From NCBI RefSeq assembly GCF_000834655.1, contig NZ_JXQQ01000047.1, positions 1-64,000 on the forward strand: a stretch of 64,000 nt of DNA. The letters run 5' to 3'. Shown piece after piece: positions 33,302-41,298 of this stretch. Below the pieces are notes generated by a model. The model saw only the letters and a list, made by a program, of their open reading frames with translations, did not search any database and was not told the origin of the DNA. This DNA is from Variovorax paradoxus. Its GTDB lineage: Bacteria > Pseudomonadota > Gammaproteobacteria > Burkholderiales > Burkholderiaceae_C. Position numbers and translations under genes: made by a program. Every line of letters starts with the position of its first letter. The first letter of the stretch is position 1.

Positions 33302-34099
33302 TCAGGCGTAGGCTGGCCCCAGTCCCTTGCGCAAGCGAGCGCTCGCAAAGTCCACCACCGTCACCAGCACGAACATCGCGATCAGCACCGTCATCGCCTG
33401 CTGCTGCTGGAAGATCGACAGGTGGAAGTACAGCAGTTGCCCCAGCCCGCCGCCGCCCACGAAGCCGAGCACCGCGGCCATGCGGATGTTCATCTCCCAG
33501 CGGTAGAGCGTGTAGGCGACCCACTGCGGCAGCACGATCGGCAGGCTCGCGTAGCTGAAGGCGGCGACCGGGCCGGCGCCCGAGAGCGTGAGCGCGTGTT
33601 CGGGCTCGCGCGGCGCGTTTTCCAGTGCCTCGGCGAAGAGGCGGCCCAGCACGCCGGTCGTGTGCAGCGCGAGCGCGAGCGCCCCCGCGAAGGGCCCGAT
33701 GCCGGCGGCCAGCACCATGAGCGCGGCCCACACCAGCTCGGGCACGCTGCGCAGGAAGTTGAGGATGAAGCGCGCGACGTGGCGCGGCAGCCATCCCGCC
33801 CGGCCCGAGGCAGGCAGCGCGAGCCCGGCACCCGCGACTGCGGCCAGCACCGTTCCGAGGGCGGACACCGCCAACGTCTGCAGCGCACCGTGGCCGACCT
33901 TCCCGAGGAAGTCCGGCGACACGTCGGGCGGGAAGAACTCGGCGATGAACTTGCCCATCAACTGCAGCGATTCGGCCGAGCCCAGCGCGCGGTAGTCAAT
34001 GCCGAGGTAGACGAAGCTCGCGACGACCGCCACCGCGATCAGCCCCACGGCGAACCAGCAGCGCAGGCACGGCGGCGGACGCGGCGGGAGGTTGTTCAT
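33302..34099 (-). CDS. PhnE-type ABC permease 2 of the selenium-linked transporter
   Basis: 265 aa with about six membrane helices. SALGTVLAAVAGAGLALPA, the EAA-type loop TLSGAGPVAAFSYASLPIVLPQWVAYTLYRWEMNIRMAAVLGFVGGGGLGQ and the long helix before the end place it in the PhnE (phosphonate/phosphite permease) family. Its start overlaps the previous permease stop in ATGA (34096-34099). mnmH follows after 38 bases. No C-P lyase or phosphonate catabolic gene is near. The substrate may be a selenium oxyanion; see findings. Confidence 0.9.
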   Translation of the reverse strand: MNNLPPRPPPCLRCWFAVGLIAVAVVASFVYLGIDYRALGSAESLQLMGKFIAEFFPPDVSPDFLGKVGHGALQTLAVSALGTVLAAVAGAGLALPASGRAGWLPRHVARFILNFLRSVPELVWAALMVLAAGIGPFAGALALALHTTGVLGRLFAEALENAPREPEHALTLSGAGPVAAFSYASLPIVLPQWVAYTLYRWEMNIRMAAVLGFVGGGGLGQLLYFHLSIFQQQQAMTVLIAMFVLVTVVDFASARLRKGLGPAYA

Positions 34100-34932
34100 G
34101 CGAGCAGCCTCCTGAGCGCATTGCTCATCACGTCGGCCAGCAGCACGAGCGCGAGAAACACGAGCAGGATGCTGCTCGCCTCGCCGCCGTTGAGCATCTT
34201 CATCGACTGGTCCATCAACTGCCCGAGGCCGCCGGCGCCGACGAAGCCCATCACCACCGAGGCGCGCACCGCGCATTCCCAGCGGTACACGGTGTACGAG
34301 GCCAGCTCCTGCGCGGTGTGCGGCAGGAGGCCGTAGCAAAGCGCCGCGAGCCGGCCGCTGCCGCCCTCGAGCAGCGCGCGCGCGGGGCGCGTGTCGGTCG
34401 ACTCGAGGATCTCCGCATAGACCTTGCCGAGCATGCCGCCGTAGGTGATGGCCAGCGCCAGCACGCCGGCCGCGGGGCCGAGGCCGAGCGCGCGCACGAA
34501 GAGCAGCGCCCAGACGATTTCGGGAATGGCGCGCAGAACCATCAGCAGCCAGCGCGCGGCCTGCCGCACGATGCCGGCCTGCACGCGCCCCGGCCCCGGA
34601 CCGATGCGCGAGATGGAGAGGGCGCGCGTCGTCACGAACGCGAGCGGCGCGCCGATCAGCAACGCGAGCGCGGTGCCGGCCGTGGCCATGGCCAGCGTCT
34701 CCAGCGTGGCCTTGGCGAGCAAGGCGAGGAAATCGGGCGAGCCGGCGGGCGGAAAGAAGCCCGCGAGAAAACCGCCGATCACTGCAAGGTTGCCGCTGCC
34801 GAACAGCGCCCACGGCTTGAACTCCGAGAGCGCCAGCATCGGCCACGCGATGACGAGCGCGGCGAGCCAGAAGCCCAGCCGCCGCATTGCCTGCGGGTCG
34901 CGGTGGACGACGGCGGTGGTGGCGGTGTTCAC
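34096..34932 (-). CDS. PhnE-type ABC permease 1 of the selenium-linked transporter
   Basis: 278 aa inner-membrane permease, same family as its neighbour at 33302 (ATAGTALALLIGAPLAFVTTRAL; GLLPHTAQELASYTVYRWECAVRASVVMGFVGAGGLGQLM). Two permeases per operon, as here, also occur in phosphonate and phosphite systems and probably form a heterodimer. Starts within the phnC-like stop (ATGA, 34929-34932) and ends within the next start, so four genes are read in tight series. Confidence 0.9.
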   Translation of the reverse strand: MNTATTAVVHRDPQAMRRLGFWLAALVIAWPMLALSEFKPWALFGSGNLAVIGGFLAGFFPPAGSPDFLALLAKATLETLAMATAGTALALLIGAPLAFVTTRALSISRIGPGPGRVQAGIVRQAARWLLMVLRAIPEIVWALLFVRALGLGPAAGVLALAITYGGMLGKVYAEILESTDTRPARALLEGGSGRLAALCYGLLPHTAQELASYTVYRWECAVRASVVMGFVGAGGLGQLMDQSMKMLNGGEASSILLVFLALVLLADVMSNALRRLLA

Positions 34933-35741
34933 GGACAGTCCGGGCGCTGGAAGGCCGCTTCAGCGGCGACGGGCTGAGGCGCCCGTTGCACCGCCACGCC
35001 GCCTTCGCTCGCATAGAGCGCATCGAGCATCGCGGGTGTGACCTCGGCGGTCGGCAGGTCGAACATCACCTGCCCGTTGCGCATGCCGACGACGCGCGGA
35101 AACCAGCGCAGCGCGAGGTCCACCGCATGCAGCGAGGCGACCAGCGTGGCGCCCGTCGCTTCGCTCTGCGCGACGAGCTGGCCGATGGCGACATCGGCGA
35201 GCGTCGGGTCGAGCGCGGAGACGGGTTCGTCGGCCAACAGCAGGGCCGGGCGCTGGTACAGCACGCGCGCGATGCCCACGCGCTGCAGTTGACCGCCCGA
35301 GAGGCGGTCGCAGCGGTCGAAGAGGCGGTCTTCGAGCGAGAGGCGCGAGAGCACTTCGTGCGCGCCCGCGATGTCGGAAGGATGGAAGAGAGAACCCAGC
35401 GCACGAAGTACCGACCACTCGCCCAGGCGGCCCGCCAGCACCGCGGTCACCACGCGCAGGCGCGGCGCGATCGGCGGTGCCTGGTGCACGGTGCCGATGC
35501 GCGCGCGCAGCTTTTTCAGTGCACCGGCCGGCAATTGCCACGGCTTCGCGCCCAGCGTCTGCACATCGCCTTCGCCAGGTCGCAATGCGGCCCCGAGCAC
35601 GCGCAGCAGCGTGGTCTTGCCGGCGCCCGAAGGCCCGATGACGGCGATGCGCTCGCCATCGCGCGCGGCCAGCGTCACCCCGGCCAGCGCGCGCTGGCCG
35701 TTGGGATGGACGACGCCGATGGTGTCGAGGGAGAAGCTCAC
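34929..35741 (-). CDS. PhnC-type ABC transporter ATPase of the selenium-linked transporter
   Basis: 270 aa. Walker A GPSGAGKTTLLRVLG, Q-loop IGTVHQAPPI, signature LSGGQLQRVGIARVL, Walker B LLLADEPVSALDPT and switch His ASLHAVDLAL are present. This matches the PhnC family, which powers phosphonate or phosphite import. It follows the binding-protein gene but is separated from it by a 142-base gap filled with a double palindrome (35765-35865), a layout that favours higher expression of the binding protein. Confidence 0.9.
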   Translation of the reverse strand: MSFSLDTIGVVHPNGQRALAGVTLAARDGERIAVIGPSGAGKTTLLRVLGAALRPGEGDVQTLGAKPWQLPAGALKKLRARIGTVHQAPPIAPRLRVVTAVLAGRLGEWSVLRALGSLFHPSDIAGAHEVLSRLSLEDRLFDRCDRLSGGQLQRVGIARVLYQRPALLLADEPVSALDPTLADVAIGQLVAQSEATGATLVASLHAVDLALRWFPRVVGMRNGQVMFDLPTAEVTPAMLDALYASEGGVAVQRAPQPVAAEAAFQRPDCP

Positions 35742-35764
35742 GCGGCAGGTCTTTCCGACGCTGC

Positions 35765-35865
35765 TCCCTCACCCCTACCCTCTCCCGCAAGCGGGAGAGG
35801 GGGCCTACAGCCGGGCCCCGATTTGCTCCCTCTCCCGCTTGCGGGAGAGGGCTGGGGTGAGGGCG
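35765..35865. repeat. Paired palindrome, family 1, between binding-protein and ATPase genes
   Basis: Two hairpins CCCTCTCCCGC-AA-GCGGGAGAGGG and its mirror CCCTCTCCCGC-TT-GCGGGAGAGGG lie head to head, flanked by CCCTCACCCC and GGGGTGAGGG, so the whole forms one long inverted repeat. It fills the gap between the phnD-like stop side (start of gene at 36738, end 35884) and the phnC-like start (35741). Similar pairs are at 37936-38053, 45803-45914 and 57859-57975. Confidence 0.85.
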
Positions 35866-35883
35866 ACTCCCCCACGCTCGATC

Positions 35884-36738
35884 TCACTTGATGAGACCGG
35901 CCGATTTGCCCGCCGTCTCGATCCCGTCGTAGTTCGACGACTTGGTCGGGATGAACTTGCTCGCGCGCTGCAGCGCCATGATTTCCTTGTGCGCCGGGTT
36001 GGCCGGGTCGAGCTTGAGGAACGCATCCGTCAGCTTCTTCTGCAGCGCCGGGTCCATGCCCGGGCGCACCGTCCAGTTGTAGTCGTAGTAGGTCGGCGTG
36101 GTCGCGAGAACGCGCACCTTGGCGGCATTCGGGTTCTTCGACTCGACCAGCTTGTCCCAGACCGAGGCGTTGAGCACGCCCGCTTCAGCGCGCGATGCGG
36201 CAACGAAGGCCACGGTGGCGTCATGCGCACCGGAGAACGCGACCGTCTTGAAGTCCTTCTCGGGGTTGATGCCGGCCTGCAGCAAAAAGTAGCGCGGCAT
36301 CAGGCTGCCCGAGGTGGAGGCGGGCGCGCCGAACGCGAAGGTCTTGCCCTTCAGGTCGGCCAGCGTCTTGGCGGTGCTGTCGGTGGGCACGATGAACTTG
36401 CTGGTGAACACCTCGTCCTCCGCGCGCTGCACGATCGGCACCGCACCACCGTTGGTGCGGATGCGCGCCTGCACGAAGGTGAAGCCGCCGAGCCAGGCCA
36501 TGTCGATCTTGTTCGTCGCGAGGCCTTCGACCACGGCGGCGTAGTCGGTCACGGGCGTGAACTGCACGTCCATGCCGGTTTCCTTCTTGAGGTAGTCACC
36601 CAGCGGCGTGAACTTGCGCTGCAGCTCGGTGGGCGCCTCGTCGGGAATGGCAGAGACGCGCAGCACGCCCTGGGCGAGCGCGCCGAAGCTGGCGAGGGAA
36701 ACGGTCAGCGCGAGCGCCAGTCGGGAGAGCTTGTTCAT
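35884..36738 (-). CDS. PhnD-type periplasmic binding protein of the selenium-linked transporter
   Basis: 284 aa. Signal peptide MNKLSRLALALTVSLASFGALAQ with cleavage about residue 23. VLRVSAIPDEAPTELQRKFTPLGDYLKKETG, MAWLGGFTFVQARIRT and GKTFAFGAPASTSGSLMPRYFL are the oxyanion-site blocks of the PhnD/PtxB/HtxB family, which binds phosphonates, phosphite or hypophosphite. Position: divergent from selD (105 bases apart) and first gene of an operon ending in mnmH. It thus probably captures a selenium oxyanion such as selenite, a shape analogue of phosphite. This ligand is inference. Confidence 0.85.
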   Translation of the reverse strand: MNKLSRLALALTVSLASFGALAQGVLRVSAIPDEAPTELQRKFTPLGDYLKKETGMDVQFTPVTDYAAVVEGLATNKIDMAWLGGFTFVQARIRTNGGAVPIVQRAEDEVFTSKFIVPTDSTAKTLADLKGKTFAFGAPASTSGSLMPRYFLLQAGINPEKDFKTVAFSGAHDATVAFVAASRAEAGVLNASVWDKLVESKNPNAAKVRVLATTPTYYDYNWTVRPGMDPALQKKLTDAFLKLDPANPAHKEIMALQRASKFIPTKSSNYDGIETAGKSAGLIK

Positions 36739-36843
36739 GGGAAGGCTTTGGGTGGTGAAAAAAGGGGTGTATTCAAGGGCGTGGGCGCAGCACGGGCGGG
36801 GCTTCGATAATCGCGGCTTATCTCATCCGACCCGATAGCCGCC

Positions 36844-37923
36844 ATGACCGATGCCGCAACTTCCAAGCTCCTGAACCCGCTGGCGCCGCTGCGGCTCACC
36901 AGCTTCTCGCATGGTGGCGGCTGCGGCTGCAAGATCGCGCCCGGCGTGCTGTCGCAGATCTTGAAGAACCACGCGGGGGGAATGATCCCGCCCGAGCTCA
37001 TGGTGGGCATCGAGACCGCCGACGACGCGGCAGTCTACAGGCTCAACGACGAGCAGGCGCTCATCGCCACCACCGACTTCTTCATGCCGATCGTGGACGA
37101 CCCCTACGAGTTCGGGCGCATCGCGGCCACCAACGCCATCAGCGACGTGTACGCGATGGGCGGCCGGCCGATCATGGCGCTGGCGCTCGTGGCCATGCCG
37201 ATCAACCAGCTGCCCGTGGAAGTGATCGCCGAGATCGTGCGCGGCGGGCAGGACGTGTGCCGCGCGGCGGGCATCCCGATCGCAGGCGGTCACACCATCG
37301 ATTCGGTCGAGCCCATCTACGGCCTCGTCGCGATGGGCCTGGTGCATCCGGACCGCGTGCGCCGCAATGCCGATGCGAAGGCCGGCGACGTGCTGGTGCT
37401 GGGCAAGCCGCTGGGCGTGGGCGTGCTGTCGGCGGCGCTCAAGAAGGAGCAGTTGTCTGAAGCCGGCTACCGGCAGCTGATCGAGAACACCACCAAGCTC
37501 AACACCCCCGGCATCGCGCTCTCGGCGCTCGAAGGCGTGCATGCGCTGACCGACGTGACGGGCTTCGGCCTCGCCGGCCACGCGCTCGAACTCGCGCGCG
37601 GCGCGAAGCTCGCCGCCGTCGTCGAATGGTCGAAGGTGCCGCTGCTCGACAACGTGGCCGCGATGGCCGCCGAGGGTTTCGTCACCGGCGCATCGGGCCG
37701 CAACTGGTCGGGCTACGGCGCCGAGGTCGAACTGGCCGCGGGCCTGCCGCCCACCGCGCAGAACCTGCTGAGCGATCCGCAGACGTCGGGTGGCTTGCTC
37801 GTGAGCTGCGCGCCCGAGGCGGTCGATGCGGTGCTGGAGATCTTCCGCAAGGAAGGGTTTGCAGAAGCGGCTGTGATCGGCCGTGTCGAGGCGGGAAAGC
37901 CCGCGCTGCGCGTTGTGCCCTGA
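36844..37923 (+). CDS. selD: Selenide, water dikinase (selenophosphate synthase) SelD
   Basis: 359 aa. SelD makes monoselenophosphate from selenide and ATP, the selenium donor for both SelA and MnmH. The catalytic pair is C27 and K30 in SHGGGCGCKI, so this is a Cys form rather than a selenocysteine form. TTDFFMPIVDDPYEFGRIAATNAISDVYAMGG, DVTGFGLAGH and LLSDPQTSGGLL are the Mg/ATP-site blocks. It points away from the PhnD-type operon and towards the tRNA-Sec gene, which lies on the opposite strand after a repeat-filled gap. Confidence 0.97.
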   Translation: MTDAATSKLLNPLAPLRLTSFSHGGGCGCKIAPGVLSQILKNHAGGMIPPELMVGIETADDAAVYRLNDEQALIATTDFFMPIVDDPYEFGRIAATNAISDVYAMGGRPIMALALVAMPINQLPVEVIAEIVRGGQDVCRAAGIPIAGGHTIDSVEPIYGLVAMGLVHPDRVRRNADAKAGDVLVLGKPLGVGVLSAALKKEQLSEAGYRQLIENTTKLNTPGIALSALEGVHALTDVTGFGLAGHALELARGAKLAAVVEWSKVPLLDNVAAMAAEGFVTGASGRNWSGYGAEVELAAGLPPTAQNLLSDPQTSGGLLVSCAPEAVDAVLEIFRKEGFAEAAVIGRVEAGKPALRVVP

Positions 37924-37935
37924 GCCCCTGTATGT

Positions 37936-38053
37936 CTCCCTCCCCTTCCGGGGGAGGGCTGGGGTGGGGGCAAGCGGCCGCCGATCAAGCGCTGCCGTAT
38001 CGCAAGCGCCGCTAGCCCCCATCCCAACCTTCCCCCGGAAGGGGAAGGAGCAA
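37936..38053. repeat. Paired palindrome, family 1, between selD and tRNA-Sec
   Basis: CTCCCTCCCCTTCCGGGGGAG with GGGCTGGGGTGGGGGC on the left is mirrored by GCCCCCATCCCAACC with TTCCCCCGGAAGGGGAAGGAG on the right, separated by a spacer of about 45 bases. It lies between the convergent 3' ends of selD and the selB-selC transcript, so could serve as a two-way terminator. Confidence 0.8.
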
Positions 38054-38070
38054 GACAAAGACAAGAACGG

Positions 38071-38163
38071 CGGAAGGGGGAAGGAGTCGAACCTTCCCGG
38101 CGACGCATGGCGCCACCCACTGGGTTTGAAGCCCAGCCGCCCCACCAGGGACGATCCCCTCCC
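38071..38163 (-). tRNA. selC: tRNA-Sec (anticodon UCA)
   Basis: On the minus strand the sequence folds as a long tRNA of 93 bases: acceptor stem of eight pairs (GGGAGGGG with CCCCTTCC, one G-U), six-pair D arm, anticodon stem GGGCTTCAAACCC with UCA at 38127-38129, a long variable arm (GGTGGCGCCATGCGTCGCC) and T arm GAAGG-TTCGACT-CCTTC. The eight-pair acceptor and five-pair T stem are marks of selenocysteine tRNA. CCA is not encoded (GCCG follows the stem). It is 11 bases after the selB stop, so selB and selC are probably one transcript. Confidence 0.93.
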
Positions 38164-38174
38164 ATGGACGCTGC

Positions 38175-40070
38175 TCACGGGCTCGCCCCGAACAGCGACG
38201 TATCGGGCCGCAGCAGGTGCGTGTCTTTCACGCGCCGCGTATAGCCCACACGATCGAAAAATTCCAGCAGCTGGATCGCGCGCTTGCGCCCCAGCCCCGT
38301 CGCGTCGCGAAAACTCGCGGCCTGCAAGCCCTCGGGCTGGGCGAGGCAATCGCGCGCCAGGGCGGCCAGCCGCTCGACGGTCGCCAGCGGATAGTACAAG
38401 TCCTTCACCACCTGGAAGGTCTCGCCGCGTCGCGCGAGGCTCGCGAGCGTCTGGCGCACCATCGCCTCGCTCGCACCGGTGTCCTTGGCGAGGTCGCGCA
38501 CCCAGGGCGGATCGAAACCGCCGTCGGCCAGCCTGGGCAGCAGTTTCTGCGCGAGCTTCTGCTCCACCTCGTTGAGCCGCGCCGCGTGGTCGGGCAGGTG
38601 CAGCCAGGTGCCGCTGCGCACGAGCGCGCCGCGCGCGATGAGCGCATCGAGTGCATGGCGCCACAACGCATCGTCGGTGCGCGGGCCGGCAAGCCGCTTG
38701 AGGCGGCGTGCGTCGGGGCCGACTTCGTCGGGCGCCGTGCGATGGAATTCCGCGAGGCGTTCGGCGATCTGCGCTTCGAGCGCTGCCAGGTGTTCCTGCG
38801 CGATGGCTGTATGCCCGATGCGCACCGCATCGACTGGCAAGGGCAAAGCCGCGGCGTCCGCCAGCGAAAGCGCGCGAGCCACCTGCGCCGCATCGACACC
38901 GAGCGGCGCGTTCTGCAGCAGCGCCGCAACGCGATCCGCCCGTTCGTCGATGGCCCAGGCAGCCAGCGTGCGCAGCCTCTCAGGCGTGCGCCGGTAGCGC
39001 ACCGGCGCGAAAGGATCGAGCACGCACACGCCCGCCACGGTGCGCGTGGCCGATGCATCGCGCAGCACGCCGCGGTCGCCATGCCAGGCGCCGACCTTCT
39101 CGCGCAGCACCAGCTGGGCCACGGCGGTTTCGCCGGGCGCGAGCGTGTCGCGGTCGAGCAGCGCGATCGACGCCATCACGTCGCTCGCGCCGAGGTGTGC
39201 ATGCACCGTCGCGCCCGAACGCAGCGACTTGGCCTCGTCGGGCCACAGCGTGAGCAGCACGTCGATGCGGTCGGTCGCGAGCGCGATGGACGGCGTGCAG
39301 ACCCAGTCGCCGCGGTGCGCCTCGTCCTTGGTCACACCCGCCAATGCGAGCGCGCAGCGTTGACCCGCATGCGCCGACTCGGCCTGCTGGTTCTGTGCGT
39401 GGATGCCGCGCACCCGCACCGAGCGCTCGCCGGGCCCGAGCCGCAGCTCGTCGCCGATGCGCACCGTGCCGCTGAAGACCGTGCCGGTCACCACGGTGCC
39501 GACGCCCGCGAGCGTGAAGGCGCGATCGACGGCAAGGCGAAAGGCGAGGCCCTCTTCGCGCGCACGCTCCTCGCGCGCGACCTCGAGCAGTCGCGTGCGC
39601 AGCGCGTCGATGCCTTCGCCGGTGGTGGCCGACACCGCGAGCACCGGCGCATCCGCCAGCGGTGTGGGTGCGAGCAGCGCCGCAACCTCCGCCCGCACCT
39701 GCGCGATCCTCGTGGCGTCCACGCGGTCGGCCTTGGTGATCGCCACCGTGGCATCGCGCACGCCGAGCAGCGCCACCACGGCCAGGTGCTCGCGCGTCTG
39801 CGGCATCACGCCGTCGTCGGCCGCCACCACGAGCAGCGCATGGTCGATGCCGGTCGCGCCGGCCAGCATGGTGTGCAGCAGGCGCTCGTGTCCCGGCACG
39901 TCGACGAAGCCGAGCGACACGCCATCGGGCGCGTGCAGGTACGCATAGCCCAGCTCGATGGAGATGCCGCGCCGTTTTTCTTCGGGCAGCCGGTCGGTGT
40001 CCACGCCGGTGAGGGCGCGCACCAGCGTGGTCTTGCCGTGGTCGATGTGGCCTGCGGTGCCGATGATCAT
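38175..40070 (-). CDS. selB: Selenocysteine-specific elongation factor SelB
   Basis: 631 aa. SelB brings Sec-tRNA-Sec to UGA codons that carry a SECIS hairpin. The GTPase begins MIIGTAGHIDHGKTTLVRAL, with DVPGHERLLHTMLAG and TKAD (instead of NKxD) further on; then EF-Tu-like domains 2 and 3, and four winged helices at the C-terminus (about residues 380-631), the last of which bind the SECIS loop (ATGLGRKRAIQLLEFFDRVGYTRRVKDTHLL). ATG at 40070 is chosen as the GTPase signature starts right there. Upstream neighbour is the TusA/ferritin-like fusion gene, 13 bases away. Confidence 0.96.
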   Translation of the reverse strand: MIIGTAGHIDHGKTTLVRALTGVDTDRLPEEKRRGISIELGYAYLHAPDGVSLGFVDVPGHERLLHTMLAGATGIDHALLVVAADDGVMPQTREHLAVVALLGVRDATVAITKADRVDATRIAQVRAEVAALLAPTPLADAPVLAVSATTGEGIDALRTRLLEVAREERAREEGLAFRLAVDRAFTLAGVGTVVTGTVFSGTVRIGDELRLGPGERSVRVRGIHAQNQQAESAHAGQRCALALAGVTKDEAHRGDWVCTPSIALATDRIDVLLTLWPDEAKSLRSGATVHAHLGASDVMASIALLDRDTLAPGETAVAQLVLREKVGAWHGDRGVLRDASATRTVAGVCVLDPFAPVRYRRTPERLRTLAAWAIDERADRVAALLQNAPLGVDAAQVARALSLADAAALPLPVDAVRIGHTAIAQEHLAALEAQIAERLAEFHRTAPDEVGPDARRLKRLAGPRTDDALWRHALDALIARGALVRSGTWLHLPDHAARLNEVEQKLAQKLLPRLADGGFDPPWVRDLAKDTGASEAMVRQTLASLARRGETFQVVKDLYYPLATVERLAALARDCLAQPEGLQAASFRDATGLGRKRAIQLLEFFDRVGYTRRVKDTHLLRPDTSLFGASP

Positions 40071-40083
40071 CGCGTCGGCCTCG

Positions 40084-41298
40084 TCACATGAAGTTGCGCG
40101 TGTGCAGCGCGGACAGCCGCTCCGCCTCGTCGCGGTCGAAGCCCAGCCGCGCGAGGCGCGCACGCCGGCCGGCTGCCATGTCGCGCTGCAGTTGCTGCAC
40201 GGCCGCGTGGCCACGCGCGATGGCGGCGGGCGAGAGCTCGCCGGCCGCGAGCAGCACCAGCGCATCGAACACTTCCTCGTTGAGCCCCGCGGTGCTGGCC
40301 AGCGCGTCGTAGCGCACCTCGATCGCGTTGCGCAACTTCGATTGGTAGTCGGGCTGCACCGAGAGCCGGTATTCCAGGTGCGCCATGCCGAAGGCCACGT
40401 GCCGCGCCTCGTCGCGCGCGGTGAGCCGCGCGATCTGGCGCGTCACCGGGTCGGGCGCGTTCGCCTGCAGGAAGTTCAGCAGGTTCACGAAGCTGCCTTC
40501 GCCCAGCACGGCGAGCAAAAAGGTGGCGACCGAGAAATCCGGCGCATCGAACAGCGTGCGCAGCGACGCCTGCCCGCCCGCCGTCGAGAGCGCGGGCTCG
40601 TGGCCGCGCAGCGTGGCGCGCCGCGTGAACACCTCGACGTGCCGCGCCTCGTCGGCGCACTGCAGCGCCAGCACTTGCAGCACCTCGCGAAAGTGCGGGT
40701 GGATCTGCCCGAGGTGCCGCGCGGGCACCAGCAGCGCGGCGTTCTCGTTCTCGATGAGGTACGTCATCACCTGGACCACGGCGGTTTCGATGGCGGGCGG
40801 CAGTTCGAAATCGGCGTCCCATTCGATGGCCGTGGCCGGGTCCCACTGGGCTGCCGCGGCTTGCCGATAGAGCTCGCCCGCCGTCGCGGCCCAGAGCTCG
40901 TGGCGGCGGTGCAATGCAAAGAAGAAATTCGGACTTCCCGCCTCGACGGTAGCGCCGCGCGCGGCCAGCCCCCAGCCGGCTTCGGCATCGTCGGCGGGCG
41001 CGCCGTTGATGTCGCCGAGTGCGGTGCCCGTCGCCTGCGCGTCGCGCCATCGGCCCTCGGCATGCGGGCCGCGCGTGATGCGGGCTTGCGGCTGTCCGTC
41101 GACGGTGTCGAAGCGCAGGGGATGCCCCTGGCTGCGGCACCAGGCTTGAAGGTGCATTTCCCAGTCGGGCGAGCGCCCGCGCACCTGCAGTTCGCCCCCC
41201 ACCGGCCGTTCGGCCAGCGCGCGGCGAATGAGCAGCAGGGCGCCTTGGTCCAGGCCCAGCGACTCAATATCGATAGTCGGGGTTGAGGATGGCGCCAT
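40084..41298 (-). CDS. TusA-like domain fused to a ferritin-like diiron domain (unknown selenium-operon protein)
   Basis: 404 aa. Residues 9-63 look like a TusA/SirA fold (LGLDQGALLLIRRALAERPVGGEL ... WEMHLQAWCRSQGHPLRF) but lack the catalytic Cys-Pro-x-Pro; only C54 remains. Residues about 165-330 are a ferritin-like four-helix diiron domain with ligands E183 or E185, E217/H220 (CADEARHVEVF), E268 (LGEGSF) and E297/H300 (ARDEARHVAFG). No signal peptide. Start 41298 is inside the end of the preceding PhnD-fold gene (35-base overlap); no clear RBS. Lies between the PhnD-fold gene and selB. An oxidative or oxygen-handling step on a sulfur or selenium compound is a guess. Confidence 0.75.
   Translation of the reverse strand: MAPSSTPTIDIESLGLDQGALLLIRRALAERPVGGELQVRGRSPDWEMHLQAWCRSQGHPLRFDTVDGQPQARITRGPHAEGRWRDAQATGTALGDINGAPADDAEAGWGLAARGATVEAGSPNFFFALHRRHELWAATAGELYRQAAAAQWDPATAIEWDADFELPPAIETAVVQVMTYLIENENAALLVPARHLGQIHPHFREVLQVLALQCADEARHVEVFTRRATLRGHEPALSTAGGQASLRTLFDAPDFSVATFLLAVLGEGSFVNLLNFLQANAPDPVTRQIARLTARDEARHVAFGMAHLEYRLSVQPDYQSKLRNAIEVRYDALASTAGLNEEVFDALVLLAAGELSPAAIARGHAAVQQLQRDMAAGRRARLARLGFDRDEAERLSALHTRNFM

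Noticed and set aside
33302..36738. The PhnDCEE operon as a phosphonate uptake and degradation system
   Set aside because: No C-P lyase, phosphonatase or phosphite dehydrogenase gene is near, while both flanks are selenium genes. Phosphonate import is not excluded but is not favoured.
36844..37923. SelD as part of a selenoneine (SenABC-type) pathway
   Set aside because: No EgtB-like SenA or glycosyltransferase-like SenB gene is in the neighbourhood; the neighbours are selenocysteine and tRNA selenation genes.
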